Shown here: piece after piece, positions 8,152 to 16,173 of the stretch
Numbering within the stretch: the stretch's first letter is position 1
Layout: the number at the start of each line of letters is the position of its first letter
Assembly (NCBI GenBank): GCA_963703565.1
Contig: CAVPEW010000079.1
Location: forward strand, 1 to 64,000
Length of the DNA stretch: 64,000 nt
Source of the DNA: CAVPEW01 sp963703565
GTDB taxonomy: Bacteria; Actinomycetota; Acidimicrobiia; Acidimicrobiales; VFJN01
Direction of reading: 5' to 3'
The notes under the pieces: generated by a model
Told to the model about the DNA's origin: nothing
What the model saw: the letters and a program-made list of their open reading frames with translations, nothing else
The model's database searches: none
Program-made: the position numbers and the translations under genes

Positions 8152-9027
8152 TTGGCTGCCGACGTCGAGCGCCCCGGGCCGGACCCGCGAGCTGGCGCAC
8201 TGGTGCTGGTCGGAACCCCGATCGGCAACCTCGACGACCTCTCCGGCCGGGCGGTCCGGGCCCTGGCGACCGCCGACGTGGTGTGCTGCGAGGACACTCG
8301 CCGCACCGGGCGGCTCCTGGCCCACGCCGGGATCGGTCCTCGGCCGCTCCTGGTGGTCAACGACCACACCGAGCCCGAGGCGGTCCGAAGGGTCCTCGAT
8401 CGCCTCGCCACGGGGGCGGTCGTGGCGTTGGTGAGCGATGCGGGCATGCCCGCCGTGTCGGATCCCGGAGCCCTCCTCGTGTCGGCCGTGCTGGCCGCGG
8501 GTCACCCGGTGTCGGTCGTTCCAGGCCCGTCGGCCTCCCTCGCCGCTCTCGTGATCAGTGGCCTGCCGACCGGTCGCTTCGTGTTCGAGGGCTTCTTGCC
8601 CCGCCGGGGTCCGGCGCGCCGGGCACGGCTGGCTTCGCTCGCCGTGGAGGAGCGCACGGCGGTCATCTACGAAGCCCCGCACCGGCTCGCGCGGACCCTC
8701 GGCGAGCTGGGCGAGTCCTGCGGACCGAGGCGTGAGGTGGCCGTGGCGCGCGAGCTGACCAAGCTGCACGAGGAGGTGTGGCGAGGAAGGCTCGGCGACG
8801 CCGCCGCCTGGGCGGGCGAGCGCGCACCCCGCGGGGAGATGGTGGTGATCCTCGCCGGCGCCGAGCCCGCCGAGGCCGCGGATCCCGAAACGGTCCGCGC
8901 CGCGGTGGCCGACGAGCTCGCGGCCGGGGCGACGGCGCGCGACGCCGCCGCAGCGGTGGCCGCCGCCCTGGGCGTGTCGCGCCGTGACGCCTACAGCGAG
9001 GCGCTCAGGATCAGATCCGGCCGGTGA
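8152..9027 (+). CDS. rsmI: 16S rRNA (cytidine-1402-2'-O)-methyltransferase
   Basis: RsmI uses SAM to methylate the 2'-OH of C1402 in the ribosomal P site. The tetrapyrrole-methylase fold is clear: LVLVGTPIGNLDDLSGRAV at the N-terminus, VVCCEDTRRTGRLL, VALVSDAGMPAVSDPG (SAM site), VVPGPSASLAALVISGLP, and EAPHRLARTLGEL with VARELTKLHEE. The 291 residues are normal. The start is TTG 8152, the only suitable codon before the conserved N-terminus. The last 17 bases overlap the convergent galT 3' end. Confidence 0.93.
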   Translation: MAADVERPGPDPRAGALVLVGTPIGNLDDLSGRAVRALATADVVCCEDTRRTGRLLAHAGIGPRPLLVVNDHTEPEAVRRVLDRLATGAVVALVSDAGMPAVSDPGALLVSAVLAAGHPVSVVPGPSASLAALVISGLPTGRFVFEGFLPRRGPARRARLASLAVEERTAVIYEAPHRLARTLGELGESCGPRREVAVARELTKLHEEVWRGRLGDAAAWAGERAPRGEMVVILAGAEPAEAADPETVRAAVADELAAGATARDAAAAVAAALGVSRRDAYSEALRIRSGR

Positions 9028-9985
9028 GGTGACGCGTGGCCAGCTCCGGGCCCACGATGTTGATCAGCACCCCGGTGCCCTGCTCGAAGCCCGCCACGCT
9101 GGTGACCCGCGGCAGAAGGTGGGCGTGCCAGTGGAACGGCCCGTCGTGGTGGTGGGGAGCCGTGTGGAACACCACGTTGTAGGCGATGTCGCCGACCCGC
9201 TCGCGGAGCAGGTGCGCCACGTCGCGAAGGGCTCGCCCCATTGCGGCCACGTCGAGGGGATCGCTGCCCTCGAGGTGCGCCTGGTGGTCGCGGGGAACGA
9301 GCAGCATCTCGTAGGGCGAACCGCTCCAGAAGGGGCACACGACGAGCACCCTGTCGTCGTCGAAGACCGTGCGGAACCCCGCCCGGGCCTCGGCCGCGAC
9401 CGCCGTGCACAGTAGGCACGAGCCCTCGAAGCGCCTGAACCCCGCCTCCTCCTCCGCGATCTCGCCCGGCACGAAGGGGACGCCGAGGAGCTGGCCGTGG
9501 GGGTGGTGCAGAGAAGCGCCCGCCTCGCGGCCGTGGTTGACGATCGCCTGGGTGTAACGCACGGTGGGCTGCTCGGCGTGGGCCGCCATCCGATCCCGGA
9601 TGGCGGCCATCGCGAGGCCGGCGTGCTCGTCGTCCAGCTCGGCCCAACTGCCCTCGTGGTCGGGTGTGTACACCAACACGTCGTGCACGCCGCTGGCCGA
9701 GGCCTGCGTGAACACGGGCCCCAGGTTGCGCACCCGCATGGGCTCACTGCCCTCGAAGGCCGGGTACAGGTTGGGCACCACCCGGACCCGCCAGCCGCCG
9801 GAGGGCCCGTAGCTCTCCAGCGCAGGGGGGGTTGCCTCCTCGTTGCCTGGGCAGAACGGGCAGGGTCGGTCGGACTGGGCCTCCACCGGCAGGCGTCGCT
9901 GCAGCAGGTCGCCAGGGCGGGCGGCACGCTCGACCGCGATGGTGATCCACCGGCCCGTGAGGGGGTTGAGGCGGAGCTGGCTCAA
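9011..9985 (-). CDS. galT: Galactose-1-phosphate uridylyltransferase
   Basis: GalT transfers UMP between UDP-glucose and galactose 1-phosphate in the Leloir pathway. The N-terminus LSQLRLNPLTGRWITIA matches the family start when the TTG at 9985 is used. CPFCPGNE supplies zinc-ligand cysteines, VVPNLYPAFEG follows, and NHGREAGASLHHPHGQLLG carries the HPHGQ active site with the nucleophilic His. The C-terminal half HWHAHLLPR is a second HIT-like element. An upstream GTG at 10075 would add 30 non-conserved residues. The upstream methyltransferase on the same strand ends 45 bases away. Confidence 0.92.
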   Translation of the reverse strand: MSQLRLNPLTGRWITIAVERAARPGDLLQRRLPVEAQSDRPCPFCPGNEEATPPALESYGPSGGWRVRVVPNLYPAFEGSEPMRVRNLGPVFTQASASGVHDVLVYTPDHEGSWAELDDEHAGLAMAAIRDRMAAHAEQPTVRYTQAIVNHGREAGASLHHPHGQLLGVPFVPGEIAEEEAGFRRFEGSCLLCTAVAAEARAGFRTVFDDDRVLVVCPFWSGSPYEMLLVPRDHQAHLEGSDPLDVAAMGRALRDVAHLLRERVGDIAYNVVFHTAPHHHDGPFHWHAHLLPRVTSVAGFEQGTGVLINIVGPELATRHLTGRI

Positions 9986-10029
9986 CGGGACGAACCGGAC
10001 GCCAGCGAAGGGATGGCCACGGGCCGACG

Positions 10030-10851
10030 TTACCGTCCGTCCCGGGGCCCGCGACGCACGGGCCGGCGCCAGCACGACACCGCTGAGGGGCTCTGCTCGT
10101 CGAAGGGTTCGCCCCGCCAGCCTCCGGAGCGCACGGGCGTCTCCAGTCCGGCGTCGGCTGCCATGGCGTCGAGCTCGGCGGGCGTCGACCAGCGCAGGAC
10201 CCAGGGCCGTAGCCGAACACCCGCCTCGGTGATCTGCACGTGCTGGCCGGTCACCACCTGCTCGACGGGCTCGCTGAGGCTCACGCTGAGCACGACCTCG
10301 TCGAGGCCGATCCGGGCCACCTCGACGGACTGCTTTGCTGCCCTCGAGGCGGTCCCGGTGCCGTGCGGTCCCTCACCGTGTTCACCGCCCACCGCTTCGG
10401 CGGGCACGAAGGCCTCGACCACCAACCAGCCGCCCGGGGCCAGCAGCGCGGCGCTGCGAGCCACGCAGCTGGCCTGGGCAGCGGCCGAGGGCAGGTTGAA
10501 CAAGGTGTTGAAGGCGGCCAGCACCACCGCGAAGCGGGGTGGGTCGTCCCACTCGATCGTGGCCATGTCGCCGAGGTGGGCCTGCACGGCCCCGCCGCCG
10601 GGTCGCGCCGCCAGGCGTTCGAGCATGGCAGGGGAGGCGTCGAGCCCGTGGACCTCCAGGCCGGTCTCCACCAACGGCACTGCCAGGCGGCCGCTACCCA
10701 CACCCAGCTCCAGGACCGGCCCTCCGCCGGCGAGCGCCACGAGCCCCGCCACGGCCTCCACGCAGCCTTGCAGGTCGCCCACGTTCGGGTACCAGTGGTC
10801 GTAGACGTCGGCGAAGCGCTCGCCGTACGTGCTGGCGTCGTAGCCCTCCAC
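10030..10851 (-). CDS. Class I SAM-dependent methyltransferase
   Basis: This 273-residue Rossmann methyltransferase has motif I VLELGVGSGRLAVPL (residues ~48-62), the acidic end of strand 2 GLEVHGLDASPAML, then HLGDMATI and FAVVLAAFNTLFNLP, and the post-I strand LLAPGGWLVVEAFVP. The N-terminus YGERFADVYDHWYP is typical of small-molecule methyltransferases. The substrate is unknown. GTG 10851 was chosen because the conserved region starts immediately. It is placed upstream of galT on the same strand and may share a transcript. Confidence 0.75.
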   Translation of the reverse strand: MEGYDASTYGERFADVYDHWYPNVGDLQGCVEAVAGLVALAGGGPVLELGVGSGRLAVPLVETGLEVHGLDASPAMLERLAARPGGGAVQAHLGDMATIEWDDPPRFAVVLAAFNTLFNLPSAAAQASCVARSAALLAPGGWLVVEAFVPAEAVGGEHGEGPHGTGTASRAAKQSVEVARIGLDEVVLSVSLSEPVEQVVTGQHVQITEAGVRLRPWVLRWSTPAELDAMAADAGLETPVRSGGWRGEPFDEQSPSAVSCWRRPVRRGPRDGR

Positions 10852-10910
10852 CGCTCCAGTGTGGCCGGGGAGGGGGGCGTGGGGTCGCAGGGCCGGTCGG
10901 CCCGTTGCGG

Positions 10911-10949
10911 TAGCGTCGGGTTGCGATGCGCAGGCGGTGGCCCCTATGA
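10911..10949 (+). promoter_or_regulatory. -10 box TAGCGT and a 7-codon leaderless frame overlapping the next start
   Basis: TAGCGT (10911-10916) is followed nine bases later by ATG 10926. That ATG opens MRRRWPL and stops at TGA 10947-10949, and the stop overlaps ATG 10946 of the membrane-protein gene (ATGA). Either this is a leaderless upstream ORF coupled to the gene, or one base is missing from the CCCC run and the gene really begins at 10926. Confidence 0.45.
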
Positions 10950-11908
10950 GCGGCCCCGGGCCTTGGGTCGTGCCGGGTGGGGATGCGCGATCGAGCGGAC
11001 CGGCCACCCCGGCTGCGACGGCTCCCCAGCCGATCGCGGGACCTGCGGGCAGTTCGGTGCCGTCAGCTCCCCGGTCCCCGGCCGCGGTGCCCAGGTTGGG
11101 GCCCCGCACGCCGATGGAGGTGCTCGACGGGGCCTTCGCCCTGGTCAAGGCGACACCCGCGATGGTGGCAGCTGCGGCCGTGGCCATGGTGCCGCTGCAC
11201 GTGCTCAGCACCTGGCTGGCCTCCGATGCGCTCGGCGAGGGCATCTCGTTGGATCTCTACGGTGAGGGCTCCACCAGTTCGGGTGGTTCTGGGGGCGCGG
11301 TGGGCTCGACGGTGGTGTCCCTGCTGGGTTTCTCCCTCATCACCACCTTGCTGGTCGCCGTCGCCGCCGTCGTGGTGACCGCGCCCACGGAGACGATCGA
11401 GCCGTCGGCGTCCCTCTCTTCGAACCGGGGTCCCCTGCGGGCGGTCGCCGCCTCGGGACCGGGCCTCCTGGGGGTCTGGGCACTGGTCCACGTGGCGGAG
11501 GGACTGGCGACCGTGGCCTTCCTCGTCGGAGCCCTCGCCCCCATGACGTGGTTCTTCGTCGCGGCACCCGCTCTCGTGGTGGAAGGCATCGGTCCGGTGG
11601 CGGCCCTGCGCCGGTCGGCGCGCCTGGTCAACCGACGGTTCTGGCCCACCGTGGGGTTCGGCCTGCTGGTCGTGGTGGTGGGGTTCCTGTTCGACCAGGC
11701 CGTGGGGACCCTCTCGACGGTGGTCGCGTTGGTGCCTGCCACCGAGCGCTACACCTGGGTGCCAACCCTGGTGACCGGTGTCCTCAGCGGGATCCTGTTG
11801 TCCCCTGTCGTGGCCGCAGCCGCGACCGGCTGGTACCTCGATTTGCGGGTCCGCACCGAGGGCCTGGACCTGGCCCTCGAGGCGGACCGGCTCCTGGGTC
11901 CCCGGTGA
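10946..11908 (+). CDS. Membrane protein, first gene of the MoxR cluster
   Basis: This is a 320-residue protein. A Pro/Ser/Ala-rich N-terminal ~60 residues precede a domain like the glycerophosphodiester phosphodiesterase-type or YciC-like membrane domains (TPMEVLDGAFALVKATPAMV). About six hydrophobic segments follow, for example MVAAAAVAMVPLHVLSTW, VVSLLGFSLITTLLVAVA, FWPTVGFGLLVVVVGFLF and LVTGVLSGILLSPVVAAAAT. The motif EGIGPVAALRRSARLVNRRFW is seen in many such actinobacterial proteins. Its exact function is unknown. The stop overlaps the GTG of the DUF4129 gene, so the five genes 10946-16131 look like one operon. Confidence 0.65.
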   Translation: MSGPGPWVVPGGDARSSGPATPAATAPQPIAGPAGSSVPSAPRSPAAVPRLGPRTPMEVLDGAFALVKATPAMVAAAAVAMVPLHVLSTWLASDALGEGISLDLYGEGSTSSGGSGGAVGSTVVSLLGFSLITTLLVAVAAVVVTAPTETIEPSASLSSNRGPLRAVAASGPGLLGVWALVHVAEGLATVAFLVGALAPMTWFFVAAPALVVEGIGPVAALRRSARLVNRRFWPTVGFGLLVVVVGFLFDQAVGTLSTVVALVPATERYTWVPTLVTGVLSGILLSPVVAAAATGWYLDLRVRTEGLDLALEADRLLGPR

Positions 11909-12612
11909 TCGCTGTGCTCGTGGCTGTGGCGTCGTTGCCGCCGTTGGAGCACGACCCGGCCCGGGTGCGCGCCACGGCCGACGAGATCCTCGCCTCCGGC
12001 CGGTACGACCCACCGAGCCGTTCGGTGGCCGAGCGGATCTCGGACTGGCTCGGCGACAGGCTGGCCGATCTGCTCGGGGCGTTGGGCGGTGCCGGCGGGA
12101 ACCTGGTCGGCGTGGTCCTGGCATGGGCCCTGCTCGGTGTCGCCGTAGCGGTCGTCGCGTTCGTCGTGACCCGGCGAGTCCACCTCGGCCCGGTGGCGCG
12201 GGTGGCGTCGTCGGACGCGCCGGTGATGGTGGAGGTGACCCGCACACCGTCTCAGTGGAAGGCGCTGGCGGTCGACCACGAGTCCGTCGGTCGCTGGGCC
12301 GAGGGTCTGCGCTGCCGCCACCGAGCACTCGTCGCCGAGCTGGTGGGCGCCGGGGTCATCGCCGAGCGGGCGGGACGCACCGCCGGCGAGCACGTTCGCG
12401 ATGTCTCCGCCGCCCGCCCTGCGGTGGCTCCGGCCTTCGCTGCCGCGACCGAAGCCTTCGAGGCGGTCTGGTATGGCGGAGCCTCGGCCGACGCCGCTTC
12501 GGCGAGGCGGTTCGCGCAGCTCGACGCCCAGGTACTGGCCGGGCTGACGGGGCTGGCCGACAGCACGGACGGTGTCGAGGGGCTCGACGCGCGCGCGGGG
12601 GCCGCGCCGTGA
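11905..12612 (+). CDS. DUF4129-domain membrane protein
   Basis: This 235-residue protein has an N-terminal hydrophobic stretch, then RVRATADEILASGRYDPPS and SDWLGDRLADLLGAL, one transmembrane helix (LVGVVLAWALLGVAVAVVAFVV region), and a cytoplasmic C-terminal domain, EGLRCRHRALVAELVGAGV with AATEAFEAVWYGG, typical of DUF4129. The family's role is unknown, but it is regularly encoded beside MoxR, DUF58 and DUF4350 genes in actinobacteria, as here. GTG 11905 overlaps the previous stop (GTGA). Confidence 0.75.
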   Translation: MIAVLVAVASLPPLEHDPARVRATADEILASGRYDPPSRSVAERISDWLGDRLADLLGALGGAGGNLVGVVLAWALLGVAVAVVAFVVTRRVHLGPVARVASSDAPVMVEVTRTPSQWKALAVDHESVGRWAEGLRCRHRALVAELVGAGVIAERAGRTAGEHVRDVSAARPAVAPAFAAATEAFEAVWYGGASADAASARRFAQLDAQVLAGLTGLADSTDGVEGLDARAGAAP

Positions 12613-13757
12613 GCCCGAGGGCCGGGGGCAGGAGCCGACGTGGGGTCCCGTGGGCGGCGGCGGCGGCGGTGCTCCTCGTGGTCACGGTGGGCGTGATGGG
12701 CGGTGGCGACGGCTCGCACGATCCGCTCGATCCGCGTTCGAACGACCCCGACGGTGCGAGCGCGGCTGTCTCGCTTCTCGAGGGCCTCGGCGCCCAGGTC
12801 ACCCGGGGCGACGACGACGACGTGCCCGGACCGGGTGACGACGTCGCCCTGGTGCTCGAGGATCGCATGGACGAGAGCCAACGCGAAGCGCTGGATCGCT
12901 GGGTGTCCGCCGGTGGTCGTGCCGTGGTAGCGGACCCGGGGTCTCCGCTGGCTCCGCGCGCGAGAGGCGGCGTCGACCACGACGTGCTCGACGCCGGAGC
13001 CTGTCCGCTGCGTGCCCTGCGAGAGGTCGCCCGGGTCGAGCCCGGGTCGGGGGCGGTGACCCTCGACGCCACCGCCGGCGAGGGCTGCTTCGCCGAGGGT
13101 GGCGGCGTTTGGCTGACGGCTCGGACCCGGGGCTCGGGAACCCTCGTGGTGGCCGGAAGCCCTGGGCCCTGGACCAACGCGGGGCTGGGTCGCGCCGACA
13201 ACGCGGTGTTGGTGGCAGCGCTCGGCGCCCCCCGGGGCGACGAGCGTGTGCTGGTGGTACGGGCCAGCGCGGGGCTCGGCGCAGGCGACCGGTCCCTGGT
13301 CGACCTCGTGCCCGACGGTGTTCGTCGTGGGGTGGTGCAGGCCCTGGTCGCCTTCGCCCTCTACGCCGCCTGGCGTGCCGTGCGCCTGGGCCGACCCGTG
13401 CCCGAGACCGATGCCGTGCTCGTGGCGGGCTCCGAGCTCGTCGAGGCCACCGGTCGGCTCCTCGAGCGGGCGGGTGACCCCGCGGGGGCGGCGGCGTTGC
13501 TTCGACGCGAGGCGCGTCGGGGCGCTGCCCGGCGCATGGGCCTGCCGGTGACCTCGTCGGTGGGGGCTCCGGTGCCCGACGCGCTGCTGGTCGCCGAGGT
13601 CGCGCGACGCAGCGGGATCGACCCGGCCACTGTCGCCCTCGCCTTGGCGCACGAACCCGTGTCAGACGACGCCGGGCTGCTGGCGCTGGCGCGGGCGGTG
13701 GCCGAGTTGGGGGAGGCTGGCGTGATGGGCACCGGCCGTCAGCGAGACCTGCCTTGA
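12609..13757 (+). CDS. DUF4350-domain membrane protein
   Basis: This 382-residue protein has an N-terminal transmembrane helix (WAAAAAVLLVVTVGVMGG), an extracytoplasmic region with NDPDGASAAVSLLEGLGAQV, DVALVLEDRMDESQREAL and GGRAVVADPGSPL (a GATase-like Rossmann half, characteristic of DUF4350), a second helix near residues 235-255, and a cytoplasmic tail with GSELVEATGRLLERAGD. The sequence DNAVLVAAL is also conserved. Its function is unknown. It overlaps DUF4129 by GTGA and its own stop overlaps the MoxR GTG-type start. Confidence 0.72.
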   Translation: MSPRAGGRSRRGVPWAAAAAVLLVVTVGVMGGGDGSHDPLDPRSNDPDGASAAVSLLEGLGAQVTRGDDDDVPGPGDDVALVLEDRMDESQREALDRWVSAGGRAVVADPGSPLAPRARGGVDHDVLDAGACPLRALREVARVEPGSGAVTLDATAGEGCFAEGGGVWLTARTRGSGTLVVAGSPGPWTNAGLGRADNAVLVAALGAPRGDERVLVVRASAGLGAGDRSLVDLVPDGVRRGVVQALVAFALYAAWRAVRLGRPVPETDAVLVAGSELVEATGRLLERAGDPAGAAALLRREARRGAARRMGLPVTSSVGAPVPDALLVAEVARRSGIDPATVALALAHEPVSDDAGLLALARAVAELGEAGVMGTGRQRDLP

Positions 13758-15040
13758 ACGAGCCTCATCCCCGCCCGCCGGGCGGACCCGAACCGGGAGC
13801 CGCAGTGCCCGACGCAGCCACCGACCTGCCAGACCCCGACGGCCATGTCGGGACCGATGTCCACATCGACGTCGACGCGGCCCGAGCTGGCCTGTTGGCC
13901 GTGCGCTCAGAGGTGGCGCGAGTCGTCGTAGGCCAGGACGGCACCGTCTCGGGGGCGATCACCGCCCTGCTGGTCGGCGGCCACGTCCTGCTCGAAGGGG
14001 TGCCCGGCGTGGCCAAGACCCTGCTGGCCAAGGCGCTGGCCGGGGCGCTGGGCCTGTCGTTCAATCGCATCCAGTTCACACCGGACCTGATGCCGTCGGA
14101 CGTGACGGGCCAGGTCGTATACGACGCTGCGAGGGGCGCGTTCGAGTTCCGGCCCGGCCCCGTGTTCGCCAACGTGGTGCTCGCCGACGAGGTCAACCGA
14201 ACCCCGCCCAAGACGCAGGCGGCACTGCTGGAGGCGATGGAGGAGAACCAGGTGTCGGTGGCCGGGGTCGGCCACCCGCTGCCCGACCCCTTCGTGGTCC
14301 TGGCCACCCAGAACCCGGTGGAGTACGAGGGCACCTACCCGCTCCCGGAGGCCCAGCTGGATCGCTTCCTGGTCAAGCTCGAGATGGGCTACCCCTCCGT
14401 CGACCAGGAGCGCGAGATCCTCGCCCGCCACGACCGGGGACCCTCCCCGCACGAGGTCGCCGCCTCCTTGGTGCCGGTGGCTGGCGCAGCCGAGCTCTCC
14501 GCCGCGCGCCAGGGTGCGGCGTCGGTGAGGGTGGAGGACGCCGTGCGGGCGTACGTGGTCGACGTGGCCCGCGCCACGCGCGAGTCGCCCTCGGTCGCAC
14601 TGGGGGTGTCGCCGCGGGGCGCCGCCATGCTGCTGCGAGCCGCCAAGGCCTGGGCGTGGCTGATCGAGCGCCCTTTCGTCACTCCGGACGAGGTCAAGGC
14701 GATGGCGCTACCGGTGCTGCGGCACCGGATCGTGCTCCGTCCCGAGCTCGAGCTCGAGGGGATGCGGGCCGACGCGGTCATCGACTCCGTGCTCGCCACG
14801 GTGCCCGTGCCGCGCTCGAGGTGCGACCCGTCCCGACCCGTCGGCTGGCGGTGGTCGCGGCGGCGGCGGCGGTGGTGGCAGCGCTGGCTCCGCTGGGTGG
14901 CTGGTGGCCCCTGCTCGTGCTCGACGGCGCGCTCGTGGTGGCGGCCCTCGTCGACCTGGCCCGAGCCACGGACCCGGCTCGGCTCGGCGTCGAGCGCGAG
15001 GTGCCGGGCGTGGTCGCCCTGGGCGGCACCGCGGAGGTGA
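13754..15040 (+). CDS. MoxR-family AAA+ ATPase; true C-terminus probably near 14817
   Basis: MoxR ATPases act as chaperone-like partners of vWA/DUF58 proteins. Visible features are Walker A GVPGVAKTLLAKAL (residues ~80-93), FNRIQFTPDLMPSDVTG, Walker B VVLADEVNRTPPKTQ, sensor-1 ATQNPVEYEGTYPLPEAQLD with the Arg finger LDRF, and the C-terminal lid SPRGAAMLLRAAKAW. Homology ends at LATVPVP (about 14810). The remaining ~75 codons are a Trp/Arg-rich out-of-frame read-through of the DUF58 gene, so the stop has probably been lost by a base error near 14815-14825. Expected length is ~355 residues. It starts at TTG 13754, overlapping the previous stop. Confidence 0.9.
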   Translation: MNEPHPRPPGGPEPGAAVPDAATDLPDPDGHVGTDVHIDVDAARAGLLAVRSEVARVVVGQDGTVSGAITALLVGGHVLLEGVPGVAKTLLAKALAGALGLSFNRIQFTPDLMPSDVTGQVVYDAARGAFEFRPGPVFANVVLADEVNRTPPKTQAALLEAMEENQVSVAGVGHPLPDPFVVLATQNPVEYEGTYPLPEAQLDRFLVKLEMGYPSVDQEREILARHDRGPSPHEVAASLVPVAGAAELSAARQGAASVRVEDAVRAYVVDVARATRESPSVALGVSPRGAAMLLRAAKAWAWLIERPFVTPDEVKAMALPVLRHRIVLRPELELEGMRADAVIDSVLATVPVPRSRCDPSRPVGWRWSRRRRRWWQRWLRWVAGGPCSCSTARSWWRPSSTWPEPRTRLGSASSARCRAWSPWAAPRR

Positions 15041-16131
15041 CCTGGCGGGTCCTCAACCCGACCGGCCGGGCCGTCAGGGTCGCCCTCGCCGACGAGCTGG
15101 CCCCCTCGCTCGGGGCCCGCTCGTGCCGGGCCCGTGGCACCGTCCCTGCCGGGGGGCTGCTGAGCGCGGTCACCATCTTGCGGCCGGCTCGTCGCGGCCG
15201 GTTCCGCCCGGGTGAGGTGACCGTGCGGGCCGAAGGCCCCCTGGGTCTAGCGGCGCGACAGCGCCGTCGTCGCCTGCCCGGCGAGCTGAGGGTGTACCCG
15301 GCGTTCCCCAGTCGCGAAGAGGCCGAGCTTCGCATCGTGCGCGGCCGGATCCTCGAGGTCGGGCTGCGCTCCGCGCGCGGGTTGGGCGGGGGGAGCGACT
15401 TCGACCAGCTGCGTGAGTACGGCGTCGACGACGACAGCCGCCGGATCGACTGGGCCGCGACGGCCCGGTCCGGCAAGGCGATCGTGCGGACCTACAGAGC
15501 CGAGCGCAACCAGCAGGTGGTGGTGCTGCTCGACTGCGGGCGCACGATGGCCGGCCGCGTGGGGAACGCGCCGCGCATCGAGCACGCGATGGACGCCGTC
15601 ATGTGCCTGGCGACGGTGGCGACCCGCCTGGGCGACCGGTGCGGGCTGGTCGCGTTCGACCGGGAGGTGAGGAAGGTGGTCCCGGCGGGCTCCCGGCGAG
15701 ATCAGGTGGGGCGCATGGCCGAGGCCATGTTCGACCTCGAGGTGGCGCTGGTGGAAGCCGACCACGAGGGAGCGTTCGCGCACGCATTGACCCGCTTCCG
15801 GGGCCGGACCCTGTTCGTGGTGGTCACCGATCTGCTCGACGCGGCCGTGAGCGAGTTCCTGGCGCCGGCGTTGCCCCTGCTGGCGCGACGCCACCTGGTG
15901 GTGGTGGCCGGTGTGACCGACCCCGAGGTCGAGGGCTGGGCGTTCGAGGCACCCGAGGACGGGCCCGCGGCCTACCGATCCGTTGCCGCCGTGGCCGCCT
16001 CGGTCGAGCGCTCCCGGGCCAGTGCGCGCCTGCGCGCCCTGGGGGCCACGGTGGTCGACGCGCCACCGGGCGGCCTGGCCGCCCGGCTCACCGACGCCTA
16101 CCTCCAACACAAGGCGACCGGTCGCCTGTGA
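14821..16131 (+). CDS. DUF58-domain protein (vWA-like)
   Basis: This 436-residue protein starts with two hydrophobic helices (LAVVAAAAAVVAALAPL, WWPLLVLDGALVVAALV), then a beta-rich region, then the DUF58 signature GSDFDQLREYGVDDDSRRID with WAATARSG and RTYRAERNQQVVVLLDCGR, whose last residues form a vWA-type strand with an altered metal-site motif. DUF58 proteins are thought to be partners of MoxR ATPases. GTG 14821 fits the hydrophobic start. The gene overlaps the apparent 3' extension of moxR by 220 bases only because the MoxR stop is missing. Confidence 0.82.
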   Translation: MRPVPTRRLAVVAAAAAVVAALAPLGGWWPLLVLDGALVVAALVDLARATDPARLGVEREVPGVVALGGTAEVTWRVLNPTGRAVRVALADELAPSLGARSCRARGTVPAGGLLSAVTILRPARRGRFRPGEVTVRAEGPLGLAARQRRRRLPGELRVYPAFPSREEAELRIVRGRILEVGLRSARGLGGGSDFDQLREYGVDDDSRRIDWAATARSGKAIVRTYRAERNQQVVVLLDCGRTMAGRVGNAPRIEHAMDAVMCLATVATRLGDRCGLVAFDREVRKVVPAGSRRDQVGRMAEAMFDLEVALVEADHEGAFAHALTRFRGRTLFVVVTDLLDAAVSEFLAPALPLLARRHLVVVAGVTDPEVEGWAFEAPEDGPAAYRSVAAVAASVERSRASARLRALGATVVDAPPGGLAARLTDAYLQHKATGRL

Positions 16132-16173
16132 GGGCGCGGCGAGGAGAACCGCGCCTGGCTGCGCCCCTGCGCG

